Shown in pieces: positions 10,418 to 21,894 of a DNA stretch of 64,000 nt. Positions within the stretch are counted from its first letter, which is position 1, and each line of letters opens with the position of its first letter. The notes beneath the pieces were generated by a model. The model searched no databases. It saw only the letters and a list, made by a program, of their open reading frames with translations, and had not been told where the DNA came from. The stretch is taken from the NCBI GenBank assembly GCA_035578175.1, contig JAQMRL010000004.1, positions 39,020,901 through 39,084,900 on the forward strand, read 5' to 3'. A program made the translations under genes and the position numbers. This DNA comes from Catonia carolina. Its lineage: Eukaryota; Arthropoda; Insecta; Hemiptera; Achilidae.

Positions 10418-10700
10418 TTTATTTATTTATTTTCCTTTACTTACAAAAGTATTATTACAATATAAATGTTAATTACCTTAAATATACCTTGAAAATCTGA
10501 AACTATTTATATTAATTCGTGGTAGGAAAATTAATTCACCCAACTATGGTTTTCATATTTTTAAGGGTAGATCAATTCAGTGCTTCTTTGTTCATTATAC
10601 AACTGCAACTACTGCGGTAATCTATTAGTGTGTTAGTAAAATGTATAACTACATGTTTGTTACTTAAATACTAAAATACTAAGATAGTTTTATTAAAATT
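10418..10700 (+). repeat. Family E repeat, copy 1
   Basis: About 280 bp including TTAATTCGTGGTAGGAAAAT, ACCCAACTATGG, AAGGGTAGATCAATTCAGTG and TACGGTAATCTATTAG-like DNA, shared with 21895-22165 (-) and 51490-51810 (+). Begins with ATTTATTTATTTTCC. No coding potential or terminal repeats are apparent. Confidence 0.85.
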
Positions 10701-10726
10701 GTATGCTATCATATAATTATACATGT

Positions 10727-11101
10727 GTTCAGGTCATCAGCCAAAAGGCTGGTTTGAACCTGTAGAGGTTTTACTGAGTAAATCGAGGAGTAACGTGGTT
10801 TACCGTTGCCTTCCTCACTGAGTGAAAAAGTATGCTTATCAGCATTCCGGGCCCTCTGAAAAGCACATATTTTCCAATCTGCAAATGACACCTTCACTTC
10901 ATTCACCACAGGGTCTGGCTGTATAATGAAATCCGTTACTTCAGAGGAAACAACTCTGATTAGTGTCTTTTGAAATGTGACATTTTTAACATGTCTCATT
11001 AAATTGACGTACCATGCGATAAGAAATAGAATTATTTATTTTAGCCCAGCAACAAACAGATTGAGTGTAAATAATTTGACACTCCACCTGTCTGTTATGG
11101 G
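10727..11101 (-). repeat. Family B repeat, copy 2
   Basis: Minus orientation, nearly complete: starts GTTCAGGTCATCAGCC at the left and ends with CCACCTGTCTGTTATGG at the right. Reads through the diagnostic blocks described for copy 1. Confidence 0.9.
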
Positions 11102-11369
11102 TTAATTATATATACAAATGAAAAAAACAAACAATAAAATATGAAATACAAACAAGTGGTATGTTATACAAGTGGGTGGGTTCCTTGGATTGCACCGGCC
11201 ATCTTTGTTCGTCTGCTGTTGATTGCTTCCTTTTCCCTAGATTTCGGTTGTATTATCTCACCGAGGTACTTGAAGTTATCAACATTTTTATTTTTTCCGT
11301 ATTGTATTTTCAAGTGACGCGGGGCTGTTTTAATGTTTATCATGTATTTAACCCACCATAGAGGTAAAG

Positions 11370-11658
11370 TCGTCGCCAAAATCAGCTGTTTAACAGCTAA
11401 TTTTCGGAGACAATGGTTCCTGGTTCAAATCCTAGTAAAGGTAGTTACTTTTATACGGAATTGAATACTAGACAGTGGTTGCCGGTGTACTTTGATGGTT
11501 GGGGTTCAATTAACCATACTCTCTCAAGAGTGGTCGACCAGGGTCTTTACAAGACTACACCTCATTTACACGTCACACACATCATCCTCATCTCATTGGG
11601 TCATGGGGTTGCTTGTTGTTCTGAATTGAACAGATTGCAACGTACACATCTTAGGATT
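11370..11658 (+). repeat. Family D SINE-like repeat, copy 2
   Basis: Near full length: CAGCTGTTTAACAGCTAATT, B-box-like GGTTCAAATCCTAGTAAAGG, ATACTAGACAGTGG, GGTTGGGGTTCAATTAACC, CATCTCATTGGGTCATGGGG, and the end GAACAGATTGCAACGTACAC. The A-box part of the head is degraded. Frames open inside it are not genes. Confidence 0.85.
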
Positions 11659-11661
11659 TAA

Positions 11662-12640
11662 AAAAAGTATATGTATTTACTTTTCCCAATGGAAATCTGT
11701 CATCTGCTTCCAGTGCTTGTTCCTTTAACACGTTGATTTGTTCGTTTGCTGTATTCTATTTGGAATATGTATAACAAATTTTAATTTTCTATAATCAGAT
11801 ATTAAGGAAATACAACTTATTTTCTTTGGATTTTCCACTTTTCCATCATTTCATAATACTTAATATCACGAAAATCCCGTTTTTAAGTGATCATTAAGGA
11901 ACATGCAAGTCAAATGTTTGACTTTAAGTTTTGACTTTGGCGATTCAGGAGATATAGACAAAAATCTGAACGTCAAAGCGAATTTTCTTTTACCTTTGAA
12001 GTTGTATATTTTAGTAATTAATCAGCTTACACAGTTTTTAAACACATTTTTATAAGTAAAATAATTCAAGGTTTTTAACGGAGAAAAATTAACGACTCAT
12101 GACAAGTTGATGTTAAAATTTAAAGAAAAAAGTAAATGCAATACGAGAAAAATCAAATATATGATAAAGGTACCGCAAAAATTTAATGGAGAACTTTATC
12201 CTGCGAGGTAAGTAAACACAATAACTTTTGAACGTTGACTACAACAGCGAAGTTCCAATACACGTTACAAATAACGCCGATATAATCTTTGTGTCAGATT
12301 TTATAGGTTTTCATTCGGAAATCTTTTTCCGAAACATTGTTGGCCAACGTTATTTTGTGAAATTCTAAACTTTATTTGTATTGTAACTTATTGAACATTC
12401 CTTTAAACACGTCAACATTGATAAAATTCAAGTTTATTGACAGAAGAGGTGAAAAGTATTATATTTCGAAAAAGTATACACTAGATTTGCTGTACATGTA
12501 CGTAAGGTTAGTGGATGGATTTTTTAAATTTATAAATTTTCCAGTAATCATGCAGTTTAAATCACAATTTAAAAAAAAAAATGTAAAACATGCTTATTTA
12601 ATTTTTTTGGCAAGTACAGAGATTAACTGCTTACTACACT
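11662..12640. other. Unassigned AT-rich stretch
   Basis: No recognised protein; a 112-codon open frame at 12376-12714 is AT-rich, low in conserved-looking residues and runs into family B copy 3, so it is not called a gene. Confidence 0.4.
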
Positions 12641-12645
12641 ACCAA

Positions 12646-13040
12646 CTTGCCCATAACACAGGCAGGTGGGGAGTTAAATTATTTTCATTTGATCTGCTAG
12701 TTCCAAGGCTATAACAAAATAGTTCTGTTTCTTATCATATGATCAGCCAATTTATGCAACTGAAGCATTTAAGAACAGAAGAGGGAGAGGTTTAAAAGAC
12801 ACTAGTTAGAATTATCTCCTCTGAGAGTAATGAATTTCACTATAAAGCCAGACCCTTTGATAAATGAAGTGATGGTGTCATTTTCGGGGTGAAAAGTAAA
12901 TGTTTTTCAGAGGGCCTGATATGCTGATAAGCATACTTTTTAACTCAGTGTAGAAGGCAATAGTAAACCACCTCGCTCCTTGTTGTACTTAGTAAAACCT
13001 CTACAGGTTCAAACCAGCTTTCGGTTTATGACCTAAACAA
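12646..13040 (+). repeat. Family B repeat, copy 3
   Basis: Complete plus-strand copy from TTGCCCATAACACAGGCAGG to GACCTAAACAA, with the GTTATCTCCTCTGAGAGTAA and GATGGTGTCATTT blocks. Confidence 0.9.
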
Positions 13041-13189
13041 TATTTTAAATATAAATATTGACTTTTACTGGTAAATATCTCACCAGTTATAGAATTGTGG
13101 TAGATGATGTATTGCTGGAACTAGTATCACGATGCAATTATTGAGGTTGTGACATCGGTATTAATTAAGCTTGGATGAAAGATATTATT

Positions 13190-13345
13190 AAGTTATATAT
13201 TATTTTACGTGAAAAAAAGTTATTTATTTATAATAATAAAACATATTTAATAAATTTTTATTTTATCTCTGTTCAGAAACGTTTTAGCTGCATAACTGAA
13301 TTATACAGATTTAACATTAACCCCCTTATTAATCAAGACTTGAAT
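13190..13345 (+). repeat. Duplicated segment, first copy
   Basis: The block TTATATATTATTTTACGTG to CCCCCTTATTAA is repeated at about 13600-13650 joined to 14036-14155 (TATATTATTTTGCGTG, TTTATCTCTGTTCA, CTGAATTATACAGATTTAA, CCCCCTTATTAA). The second copy is split by family B copy 5. Confidence 0.75.
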
Positions 13346-13361
13346 GTAATACCTGAGTAAT

Positions 13362-13573
13362 GAGTTTTATTATACAGCCAGACCCTGTGGTGAATGAAGT
13401 GAATGTGTCATTTGCAGGGTGCAAAGCAGATGCTTATTAGACAGCCTGGCATGCTGATAAGCATACTTTTTCACTTAGTGAGGAAGGCTATTATAAACTG
13501 CCTCACTCCTCGTTTTACTTAGTAATGCCTCCAGAGAGGTTCAAACCAGCCTTTCGGCTAATGACCTAAACAC
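13362..13573 (+). repeat. Family B repeat, copy 4 (3' half)
   Basis: Starts at GAGTTTTATTATACAGCC, keeps GACCCTGTGGTGAATGAAG through TTTCGGCTAATGACCTAAACA. Lies head-on to copy 5. Confidence 0.85.
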
Positions 13574-13655
13574 ATTTTATTATATTATTTTGACTTGTCA
13601 TATAAAATCTATATTATTTTGCGTGAAAATAAAGTTTTATTTGAGTGTTATTGTT

Positions 13656-14033
13656 TAGGTCAAGAGCCGGAAGGCTGGTTCGAACCTCTAGAAGTTTACT
13701 AAGTAAAAACGAGGAGTGAGGTGGTTTACTATTGCCTGCCTTACTGAGGTGAAAAGTATGCTTATCAGCATGCCAGGCACTCCAAAAAGCACTTACTTTC
13801 CACCCTGCAAATAACACCTTCACATCATTCACTACAGGGTCTGGCTGTGTAGTGAAATTCATCTCTTAGAAGAGATAACTCTGAGTGGTATCATTTACAC
13901 CTCTACCTCTTCTGTTTTTAAATAGTTCAGTAATATATTGACTCACTATGTGCTAAGAAACAGAACTTTTTTTGTAGCCCTGGAACCAGCACATCGAGTG
14001 CTATTAATTTAACACTCCACCTTACCGTTATGG
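13656..14033 (-). repeat. Family B repeat, copy 5
   Basis: Full minus copy, from TTTAGGTCAAGAGCCGGAAG to CCTTACCGTTATGG. It splits the second copy of the 13190-13345 duplication, with AT-rich flanks AAGTTTTATTT and AAATTTTATTT that may be a decayed target duplication. Confidence 0.85.
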
Positions 14034-14441
14034 ACAAAAAATTTTATTTATAATAATAAAAAATAATTAATAAATTATTATTTTATCTCTGTTCAACCAC
14101 GTTTCAGCTGTATAACTGAATTATACAGATTTAATTTTAACCCCCTTATTAAATATTCACTTTTCATTGTAAAGGCGTATTCAATCATAATAGACCTATA
14201 AACACAAAGGAGGCCCTGATGTACCCGTATCCTAACGCAAGTTAGCCCTACGATACAAAATAGGACATAAGCATAATCAAACTTAAATGAATCATATAAG
14301 CTAATTTATCTAAAATTAACTACTCTTGAATTTAATTTATCTAATTATCTAATTAATTTATCTAATTATCTAATTATCTATTTCATTTATCTAAAATTAA
14401 CTACTCTTGAATTTCAATAATAATTTCAATCTATATATTTA

Positions 14442-14611
14442 GGCCGGCCCGTGGTGTAGTGGTCAGCGCAACTGGCTACTATGCCGGGGTCCCGGGTTCG
14501 ATTCCCGGTCAGGTCTGGCATTTTTTTCATCTGTATATCACCACATATCATTACCTACGCACAAGTCCATGGCTTATGTAGGCATCATCACTCAATAAAA
14601 AAAAAAAAAAC
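14442..14611 (+). mobile_element. tRNA-headed SINE, second family, copy 1
   Basis: A clear pol III head: A box TGGTGTAGTGG (14452-14462) and B box GGTTCGATTCC (14495-14505), 32 nt apart as in tRNA genes, followed by GGTCAGGTCTGGCATTTTTT, a short body and an A-tail at about 14596-14610. The head is followed by SINE sequence and lacks a tRNA-like acceptor close, so it is not a tRNA gene. The related copy at 53444 shares the head but has a family C tail. Confidence 0.85.
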
Positions 14612-14989
14612 GCAAAATCACTTCCAATGTATTTTAAATGGGAATTCTTCAAACTCTTAAATACAGAGTTCTACCAAACGGATTTTTATAACTTTTACAT
14701 GGTTTTAAAGAGTATTCTTTCCTGATTCGGTAAAAAGTTCTAAACTTGAAATTCATTCTAAATTCGAGCTTCATTTTACGAAATGAAAAAGAATAAAATA
14801 TATTGTTTACAACGTATAGCTCTGTAATACCGTACAGCGGGTCTTCCACGTAATGAACACTAATGAATATATGAACACAATACAATATCATAAGGAAAGT
14901 CATGGTTAATTTCATTGAAATTCAATGGTAAATGTTTCATATAAGGCCTTTGATAATAAAATATTTATGAAAATTTGTGTTGTTGTTTA

Positions 14990-15077
14990 GGTCAACAGCC
15001 GAAAGGCTGGTTGGAACCTATAGAGGTTTAACTAAGTAAAAACGAGGAGTGAGGTGTTTTACTATTGCCGTCTCCCT
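14990..15077 (-). repeat. Family B fragment, copy 6
   Basis: Only the last 90 bp of the family (GTTTAGGTCAACAGCCGAAA, GAACCTATAGAGG, AAACGAGGAGTGAGGTG). Confidence 0.85.
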
Positions 15078-15375
15078 TATCTGCATCTTATTGTGCGAAT
15101 TTATTCGCACGGGTCCATTAGTAATACTTTAATCTTGTATTAACTACCTATTTCAATGTTATTTATCAACGGTTTATATAAAGTTTGCCATTATGAATTA
15201 GAATATGCACTCTGACATTAGGCCTATTACATTTTTGAAATTTGTTTTATATGAGGTAGTACAAATCTTCTTTCGTTTTCTTGAAATTTTTAGTATTAAA
15301 ATAAGTTGTAAATGAAACACAAGCTAGTACTAGGAATTCGAACCGAGTAAGCAGTAAGAACTAACTACAACAATA

Positions 15376-16020
15376 CAATATGACCTCGACTTACGCGAAT
15401 TCACGTTAGCTTGATTTTATTAAACATATTATTATATTACATTGTGTACAGTATTTATTCTTATCTTACGGATTTTTACATATTTTATGACCACTGTTTT
15501 GTAAATTCCTCTCAAAACCGGTATCGTAGTTGCCCTCCCATTTTTTACACTGCCCATTCCCAGTTGCTACCATTTTTACACTGGAATTTTATCTTAATTT
15601 GGTTTTGTTCTAAACATTAGCACTGTTTAGTGCATTAAAAATATCGGTCGTATAAGGGTTGTGTAGGAAATCATCGTGATTTAATTGTGCTACAATTTGC
15701 AGGTCGTTTGTTTTCTTGTTTTTATTTTTTTTATTTTGCGTACAATTTGAGTTCGAATAAAGGTTATGAAAACGGAAAGCGATTACTTTAGAGGAAAAGT
15801 AAGATATCGTTAAAAGATACGAAAGGGATGAAAAACGAAGGACATAGAAGTAACGACTGGGTTTAGTGAATCAACACTACTGGTAATTAGAGGGCTTAAA
15901 TTGTACGGACAATTAGCGAATCTTTTAAGGTTAATATGTTTTAAAGTTTTAAGGTTAATATAATCATGTTACGCGATGGTTTTGCGGAACGCATCACTAG
16001 CTTAAGTCGAAGTGTTACTG
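15376..16020. mobile_element. Pogo/Tigger-like non-autonomous DNA transposon
   Basis: Ends CAATATGACCTCGACTTACG and, on the other strand, CAGTAACACTTCGACTTAAG are inverted repeats, bordered by TA (15374-15375 and 16021-16022). TA target duplication plus CA-starting ends with a CTCGACTTA-type motif fits pogo/Tigger elements. The 645-bp inside has no transposase, so it is a MITE or deletion derivative. Confidence 0.65.
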
Positions 16021-16640
16021 TACACAACTCGGCGAATCCGAACGGACCGGGCTTGTTCGGATTTCGTGAAATTCGAATTACCGAAAACAATGTGCATAAT
16101 AACAAAAAAATAATTCAAAATAGATAAATTTAATATTACACACGTATTATTGGAATGGTAGTGATTGTGGAAATTCAGACGGAGTTGACGTGAACGAGTG
16201 GGTGTCAGGTATTGGTGAAGTTTTTCAGTTTTCTTTTAGTTAAGGATGGGAAAAACCATTTAAATCTGAATTGACATGAAACAAATTGTTAGGAAAATTG
16301 CTCCCACGCGCTGTTTTATTTCTTTTGCAGTGGAACGAATTTATCCACATTCAGTGGATTTAGCCTGAGCACACAACTACTAAAGTTGACATAAGGTTTG
16401 TGGTTATATTACGACCAGTATCATATTGAATTAATAACTGACTTAATATTGAAGTAAATTATGGCTACTAGAAGACAATAGGACATAAATGAACGGGTAA
16501 AATGTTTTAATGTACTCAAAAATTTAGAGAAACCAGTTATCTTTACAAAATTTTCAAGAACGTCGAAAATGAAATTGTTCCTTCATGAATTCAATATGGC
16601 ACAAATAGCTTCTTTAACAGACTAACTACTACATAGAGCA
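16021..16640. other. Unassigned, with a small hairpin
   Basis: Immediately right of the Tigger-like element, AATCCGAAC and GTTCGGATT form a 9-bp stem around an 11-nt loop (about 16034-16063). The rest shows nothing recognisable. Confidence 0.4.
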
Positions 16641-17558
16641 AAAATCTGGTGTGAAACACCCCCACGACTTTCTCTTGCTAATGCAAATAATTAACAATAT
16701 AACCTAACATTAGAAGTAAACAAAAAAGTAACCTCAAAAAACATAACCTTATTTTAATCATGAGTGAATGATACAAAATGAAAATCAACCTGTTTGGCTT
16801 AAAAATATGGAAAATCACTCGTCATGCTAAACTAGGCTCTGAAGAGAAAAATGTTATAAACAAAAGTCGTAAATATTTTAATGTCCTATAAATTTGATTA
16901 TATAGGTACACTTTGGACGTAAAATGCATCATACTAAGACCGAAATTTTTTTGACAGATTTTCATGAAAACAAATTAGAAAATCACTAATTACCGCTAAA
17001 CTAAGCGTTATAAAAAATGTTTTAAATAAAAATTGTAGATTTTTAAATTGTCTACAACTTTTATTATATACACTTTTGTGCTAAAATGTATATTAAGGCT
17101 GCAATCTTAAAAAAAGAAGTTTTTTCTACGAGAGAACAGCCTTCCCAAGAATTTCAGCAGACATGGCGTCTAACCTATCTTATAGACCATAAAAATTGTA
17201 GTAAATGAGGTGATTTTTAAAAAAAATCGTTAGAGCATTTTTGAGAAAATCGCAAAACAAATGAAAAATGAAACGAATAAACTACTACTTTCGGTTGACC
17301 GATTTTGATGAAAATGTTTGTATCGGGTCCGGTAGTAGTATCTAACTTAAGTGTCAAGTTTCATGTTCTTACAATGTTCCATTCTTGGGATATTCTGTTC
17401 ACGCACACACACACACACACACACCAATCGCTAAAACCATGTTTTTGGGTTCAGGGGTTCTGGAAACCTGTATATCCGGTGAAAACTTAATTTCGAAAAA
17501 CTGACATGAAAACAATACTTTCCTTCTTATATATTCATATAAGCAAGAGAAAGTAAAA
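16640..17558 (-). repeat. Family A repeat, copy 3 (full length)
   Basis: Minus-strand copy running from AAAATCTGGTGTGAAACACC to GCAAGAGAAAGTAAAAA. The microsatellite is (AC)n at 17403-17424, in the constant place before CCAATCGCTAAAA. Confidence 0.9.
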
Positions 17559-18589
17559 AGAAGTTACTTTCGTCAACACCCACTAATAGCAGCTCTGTAA
17601 CACGTGAATTTGATAGAGGGTTCACCTTACCCGACGGGTTATTACCTGGACTTCCTCTACTCTAGTTTGGTAATTTACTTATATATTATCAGGTAAATTA
17701 AATGTGATTTTGCTTAAGGAATACTAAGTAAATAATTTAATTTAAAATATAGTAATTGTTTTAGAATCTGCAATATCATTAACATAAATTAGAACCCGGA
17801 AACGGAAGTTAATGAACTTTGTACAGTACTAAATAACTCAAATAGATTAACAGTGAAGTAAATTGCAAATTGAATACGATTACATAGCAAGTAAATGCAC
17901 TGTAAAAAATTGTATAAATCGCAACTTACATAAAATGCAATAACAGTGAAATGCACCCGCTGTGTTAACAATTGTGGGAAATCGCTTGAGTACGCAGCTG
18001 CGGTTGAGATTTGGTAAGGGAAAGAACAAAACACCATCGACTATCATCCACTCCAACTTATATCTTTTAACCTCTCATGCTCTTAGTATTTTTATATCTG
18101 GTCACGATGGTTGAACTAGGTTCAACTGTGCTACCTACGTAGGAAACCAAGTTTAAAAAAATAATATGCATTGCACTGACATCTGGTCGTGATAAGCGGA
18201 TTGAAACTGTCTCTATCAGTCACTCACATTCTCTCTCCTTCTCTCCCAAACGCCCCCACACGTCGGTTACCAGGTTGATTACTTCTCCCTACATCCTTTA
18301 ATCTTTAACCATTAAATAATTTTGTGTTATTTTAATTAACCTGGATGTATTGAGTTTAAAATATAACTTACGTCTTTTCACACGATACTTTCCAAGGCCA
18401 TCTTGATATATCATTCAGGACATTATATTATACATAATAGTGTCTTCGAGATCGTACGTAGTTGAAGAGATATATTGTCTTAAAATACTCGAAATAGCAG
18501 TGATGAGTGACTTTAATATGAAAAGGAATTTTAAATAATATGAAAATTAAGTCAGATTAGGGGGTCTATACATAGATAATTATATCGTA
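17559..18589. other. Unassigned stretch
   Basis: Roughly 1 kb with pyrimidine-rich patches (18220-18290). No convincing exon, RNA or repeat end found. Confidence 0.35.
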
Positions 18590-18591
18590 CG

Positions 18592-18810
18592 GTGGGTGGC
18601 GTACAAGATTTGCTGCTTATACAGGCTGACTTGGATGCATTTGTGGATTGGTCGGTGAGAAATAAGCTCTTTTTCAATGGTGATAAGTGCTCAGTTATTT
18701 CTTTTTCAAGGAAAAAGGCTGCTTTCCACTACCACTACAAAATGAACAAACAGACTTTATCAAGGGGAACGGAGATACGTGACCTGGGAATAACTTCGAT
18801 TCTTCTTTAA
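18592..18810 (+). pseudogene. LINE reverse transcriptase, post-catalytic segment
   Basis: 72-codon open segment with LQADLDA-like, KCSVISFSRKKA and TEIRDLGI motifs typical of the thumb region of LINE reverse transcriptases. A one-base shift follows RDLGIT (the other frame would give the usual FDSSLTFN). Ends at the insertion. Confidence 0.75.
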
Positions 18811-18822
18811 CATTTAACCAAC

Positions 18823-19790
18823 TTTTTTTGCATCCAGGAAACTTCAAAAGGGAGTATAGGACATGTCAAGATAAAACTGATAAACAAAAGGTTAATCACT
18901 ATGATAAATTCATCACTTGCCACCAAAAATTTGTTTCTGCTACTGCTTACCTCATTAGGCTTGTCATGAACCCCTTTAAATCAAATAGTACACAATATCT
19001 GTTTTGTTAGAAGTTAAATACTTTTCAAACAAAAACTATTTATAAAGGAATTCATGCACGCAGTAAAATGTTTCATCAATCAATTATTGTTTTAGCTTTT
19101 TTTAAAAATGATTTAAATTGTCACAACTTTTTAAACCTTGTGGCAATTTATTAACGTATTTTCTACCTGCATAAGTTGGTTTTTGTTTAAACAATTTAGT
19201 GTTGTGATCAGCAACATAATAATCGACTCTGTTTCTTGTGTAGTGGTTGTGAACATCTAAATTCTGTAAAAAGGTATTTTGCTTTACGTACATTATCACT
19301 TCAAAAATATACAAAGAAGGAACTGTGAGCAATTGCAACTCTTTAAATAGTGTTTTGCTTGAATTAAGGTGGTTGACTCCCATCATACACCTGACAGCTT
19401 TTTTCTGTATTTTAAAAACTCTTTCCATGTTACACTGTGATGAATTACCCCATACTAATATGGCGTACCTGATATGAGATAAAATTAAACTATGATAAGC
19501 TGCTATTTACAATTTTTTATCATTTATCTGGCAATTTATTTTAATGCAAATACCCCAGATGATATTTTACCACAAATTTGATCGGTATAAAAATCCCACG
19601 ATAGAGTCCTATCTAGTGACACTCTTAGAAACTTCACTGTTTGCTTATGATCTAGGATATTATTTTGTATAAAGACATCCACTTCTCTGTTTTCCCTTGC
19701 ATTATGTTTGTTTTTTGAACTGTAAGTACTGACACTTTTTCCCATTAACTGTTAACATTAATTCATTCATAAAATGTAACAAACAACATG
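18823..19790 (-). mobile_element. Second LINE fragment inserted on the opposite strand
   Basis: Its 3' side is marked by a T run at 18823-18829 (A-tail on the minus strand). Two minus-strand blocks, 19536-19745 (DHKQTVKFLRVSLDRTLSWD, ICGKISSGVFALK) and 19102-19428 (KIQKKAVRCMMGV, LFKELQLLTVPSLYIFEVIM, HNHYTRN), are reverse-transcriptase C-terminal sequence of a LINE family different from its host. No clear target duplication could be read; the right boundary is approximate. Confidence 0.7.
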
Positions 19791-19822
19791 TAACAAATAT
19801 CGTCAAAAAGGGTAACCGGTTA

Positions 19823-20365
19823 TTGGGGTTTATTAAAAGAATTTGTGTTAATATAAATAGTACTGATGCTCGTAAGATTCTGTACTTTTTTTATGTCAGA
19901 TCAGTGTTGGAATTCGGCTTGGTTGTGTGGGCTTCTTATTACGCTGCCCATATCCATGCATTAGAACAGGTCCAAATTAGATTCCTTCGTTATTTGTATT
20001 TTAAAAACTACCATGTTTATTCATTCTCAATACCGCAAAAAACCCTACAAGATAAGTTTCAAATGAAGTCACTCGGGAATAGGCGTCATCTGGCCTCGGT
20101 AATCTATTTAAAAAAGATCGTCTCCGGTGAAATCGATGATCCCCACAGACTAGCAAAGATTTCGTTCTACGTCCCAAGTTTCGGTAATAGCTCCAAATAT
20201 TTGTTCTATCGGAAGACCTGTTCAACTAATTATGCTTACCATTCTCCGTTAAATACCATGCTAGTGAATTTTAATGCGATAGATGAAATTATTCCCTTAG
20301 ATCCGATTCATCAGAGTCGAGCCTTGTTTAGGCTGACAAGCTCCAGGGCTTTAGAAATGATTTAA
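19823..20365 (+). pseudogene. LINE C-terminal domain
   Basis: 181 codons including stop, the longest open stretch of the split LINE: RKILYFFYVRSVLEFGLVVW, HIHALEQVQIRFLRYLYFK, LGNRRHLASVIYLKKIVSGE, then a basic C-terminus and TAA. Catalytic residues are not included. Its intact frame implies that this LINE was active not long before. Confidence 0.75.
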
Positions 20366-20943
20366 TTGTTTAATTTAGTTTATTAACCCGGTATTTTTGG
20401 TTATTTAGTATTTTTTTATGTATTGTAATGGATTGTTTTATATTTTTGTTTTTTATGTACCTATGTTTTATGTGTGTTTGTCTTTTGGAACCATTCTCTG
20501 TTTGCGAACTGTAGTTTTCATTTTGACGCTCTCTCTACTCAATTAAGTAAGGTACTTTCTTCTCTCTGTATAAGTTTATGATTAAGATATGGTACATTAA
20601 TATTAATATTTGTGCAATTGTGATTTAGTTTGTAATAAGTTACTGTTTATTTTATATATAATATTGTTTCTATCATTGGGCCACTTTGGCTTGTTGTAAA
20701 CAATCTAATGTAATAAATTAAATAAATAAATAAATACAGTATTAAAATATTTAAGCATGTAAGTACATTATTTAGGTTTTTTCTTTCTAACGGACTTCCA
20801 TACCTGGTTTCACACCCCTCTATGGGAGGAGACGGTAGAGAGGGAAGTGTGGAAAACCTTCAAAAAAATTTATTAGTTATATTAATTTTAAAATCGTATT
20901 AATTTGCAGATTATATTTCTTTGTTTTCCGATTATATTCTCAG

Positions 20944-21122
20944 ATCCTCAGAGGATGGAAGATGCCTACAAGCGTTCCTTTGCCACTCAGAAAAAAATTA
21001 AAGTGTTAGAAAAGGATGTCGTAAAAATCATGGATCCAACGAAGCCACGATACTGTGGCAGCGAAGAACCTCAGGGAGAGAGACTAGAAAAACTGGAGGC
21101 GATGGTCTGTAGGATGCTGTAA
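20944..21122 (+). CDS. Candidate last exon of an unidentified host gene
   Basis: An acceptor site (pyrimidine-rich TTTCTTTGTTTTCCGATTAT, then TTCTCAG at 20937-20943) precedes 58 codons plus stop. The exon starts with two bases of a split codon (phase 1) and reads PQRMEDAYKRSFATQKKIK, VLEKDVVKIMDP, GERLEKLEAMVCRML. The charged, heptad-like KIKVLEKDVVKI and RLEKLEAMV suggest a short coiled coil. An AATAAA lies 90 bp past the stop (21212-21217). No TE family I know has this end. A different acceptor at 20909 is also possible. The protein was not recognised and its upstream exons were not found in the window. Confidence 0.45.
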
Positions 21123-21211
21123 GCGGAAAAATTTGTAAACCCTTGTAAAGAGTACTAACATTTAGTTTTAAAAGAACTTGTTGTGATTACTTAATCTCCG
21201 ATACATTGAAG

Positions 21212-21217
21212 AATAAA
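21212..21217 (+). promoter_or_regulatory. Poly(A) signal after candidate exon
   Basis: AATAAA 90 bp downstream of the stop codon at 21120-21122. In AT-rich DNA this hexamer is common, so it supports but does not prove the exon. Confidence 0.35.
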
Positions 21218-21339
21218 ATATAGGGTTCAATCAATTAAATATCAGAACAAAACATTAAAATAAACGTTCAAAATGAATAAATGGAGATACATTAAAAATT
21301 GTTTACTTATTTATTGTGCAGTCGGTACAAACGTACGGT

Positions 21340-21771
21340 ATAATTGGGTAGGGTGGAACCAATTTGTCTTCTTTAGACTCCGTTCAGAAGGTGCAGAAGT
21401 TGATCTTACGAATAATCAATAAAAGACAACCAAGGTATCCATCGGAACAGCTTTTTCAAGAATTCAACGTACTTAAGATCTGCCAAATATTGCAAGAGAA
21501 GCTCTTTTTTTCGCGTATAAAAATATAAACGATTTTACTACAAGAGCACACCATTAAAAAACCAGGAACAAGGATCTCTTAATTTTACACAAGGCCTCAA
21601 AAACTTTATAACAAAGGCAATTCTGATATTTAGCGCCAAAACTGCTCAATCTGCTCCCCCTACAAATTAAAAATATGCCGGACATCATAAGGTATAAAAA
21701 AGGAGTAACCTTCTGGCTATTGGAAGTAGGGAGAGAAGCTATAGAAAAACTGGTTACTCCAGGAAACACAT
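21340..21771 (+). pseudogene. LINE C-terminal fragment
   Basis: In one broken frame: GWGGTNLSSLDSVQKVQKL, LRIINKRQPRYPSEQLFQEF, NVLKICQI, then LLPLQIKNMP and VTFWLLEVGREAIEKLV before TAG. This is the post-catalytic region of a LINE reverse transcriptase. It has stops mid-way and no visible tail. Confidence 0.65.
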
Positions 21772-21894
21772 AGTTTTGTGAGCTAGTCTACCGGTTTCAA
21801 TTTTATTTAGTTTTCTATTTTTAAATAAATTCTTTTGTCTTGCATATTTTATTGTTTGTTTTGTTTTTTATTTGTACATAATTACATAATATCA

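Larger units (their letters stand above)
18590..20735 (+). mobile_element. LINE, 5' truncated and split by a second LINE
   Basis: Plus-strand reverse-transcriptase tail in two parts (18590-18822 and about 19795-20365) plus a 3' UTR ending in a (TAAA)n tail at about 20712-20735. The first part carries DLDAFVDWSVRNKL, KCSVISFSRK and EIRDLGI, the region after the catalytic YxDD box; the second continues LGFIKR, ILYFFYVRSVLEFGLVVWAS and RFLRYLYFK. Joining sense is restored only if the middle block is removed, so that block (18823-19790) is a later insertion. Confidence 0.75.

Noticed and set aside
12376..12714. 112-codon open frame as a gene
   Set aside because: AT-driven residue use, no domain, and its end lies in family B copy 3.
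13614..13862. Recurring open frames with PDPVVN and WHADKHTF-like residues (also 4171-4368, 10709-10999, 59592-59867)
   Set aside because: They are the same family B repeat read by chance in one frame; copies differ in length and carry stops, and no start is shared.
14442..14515. Possible tRNA gene (good A and B boxes)
   Set aside because: The head is followed by a SINE body and A-tail, the acceptor stem does not close, and the same head recurs at 53444.
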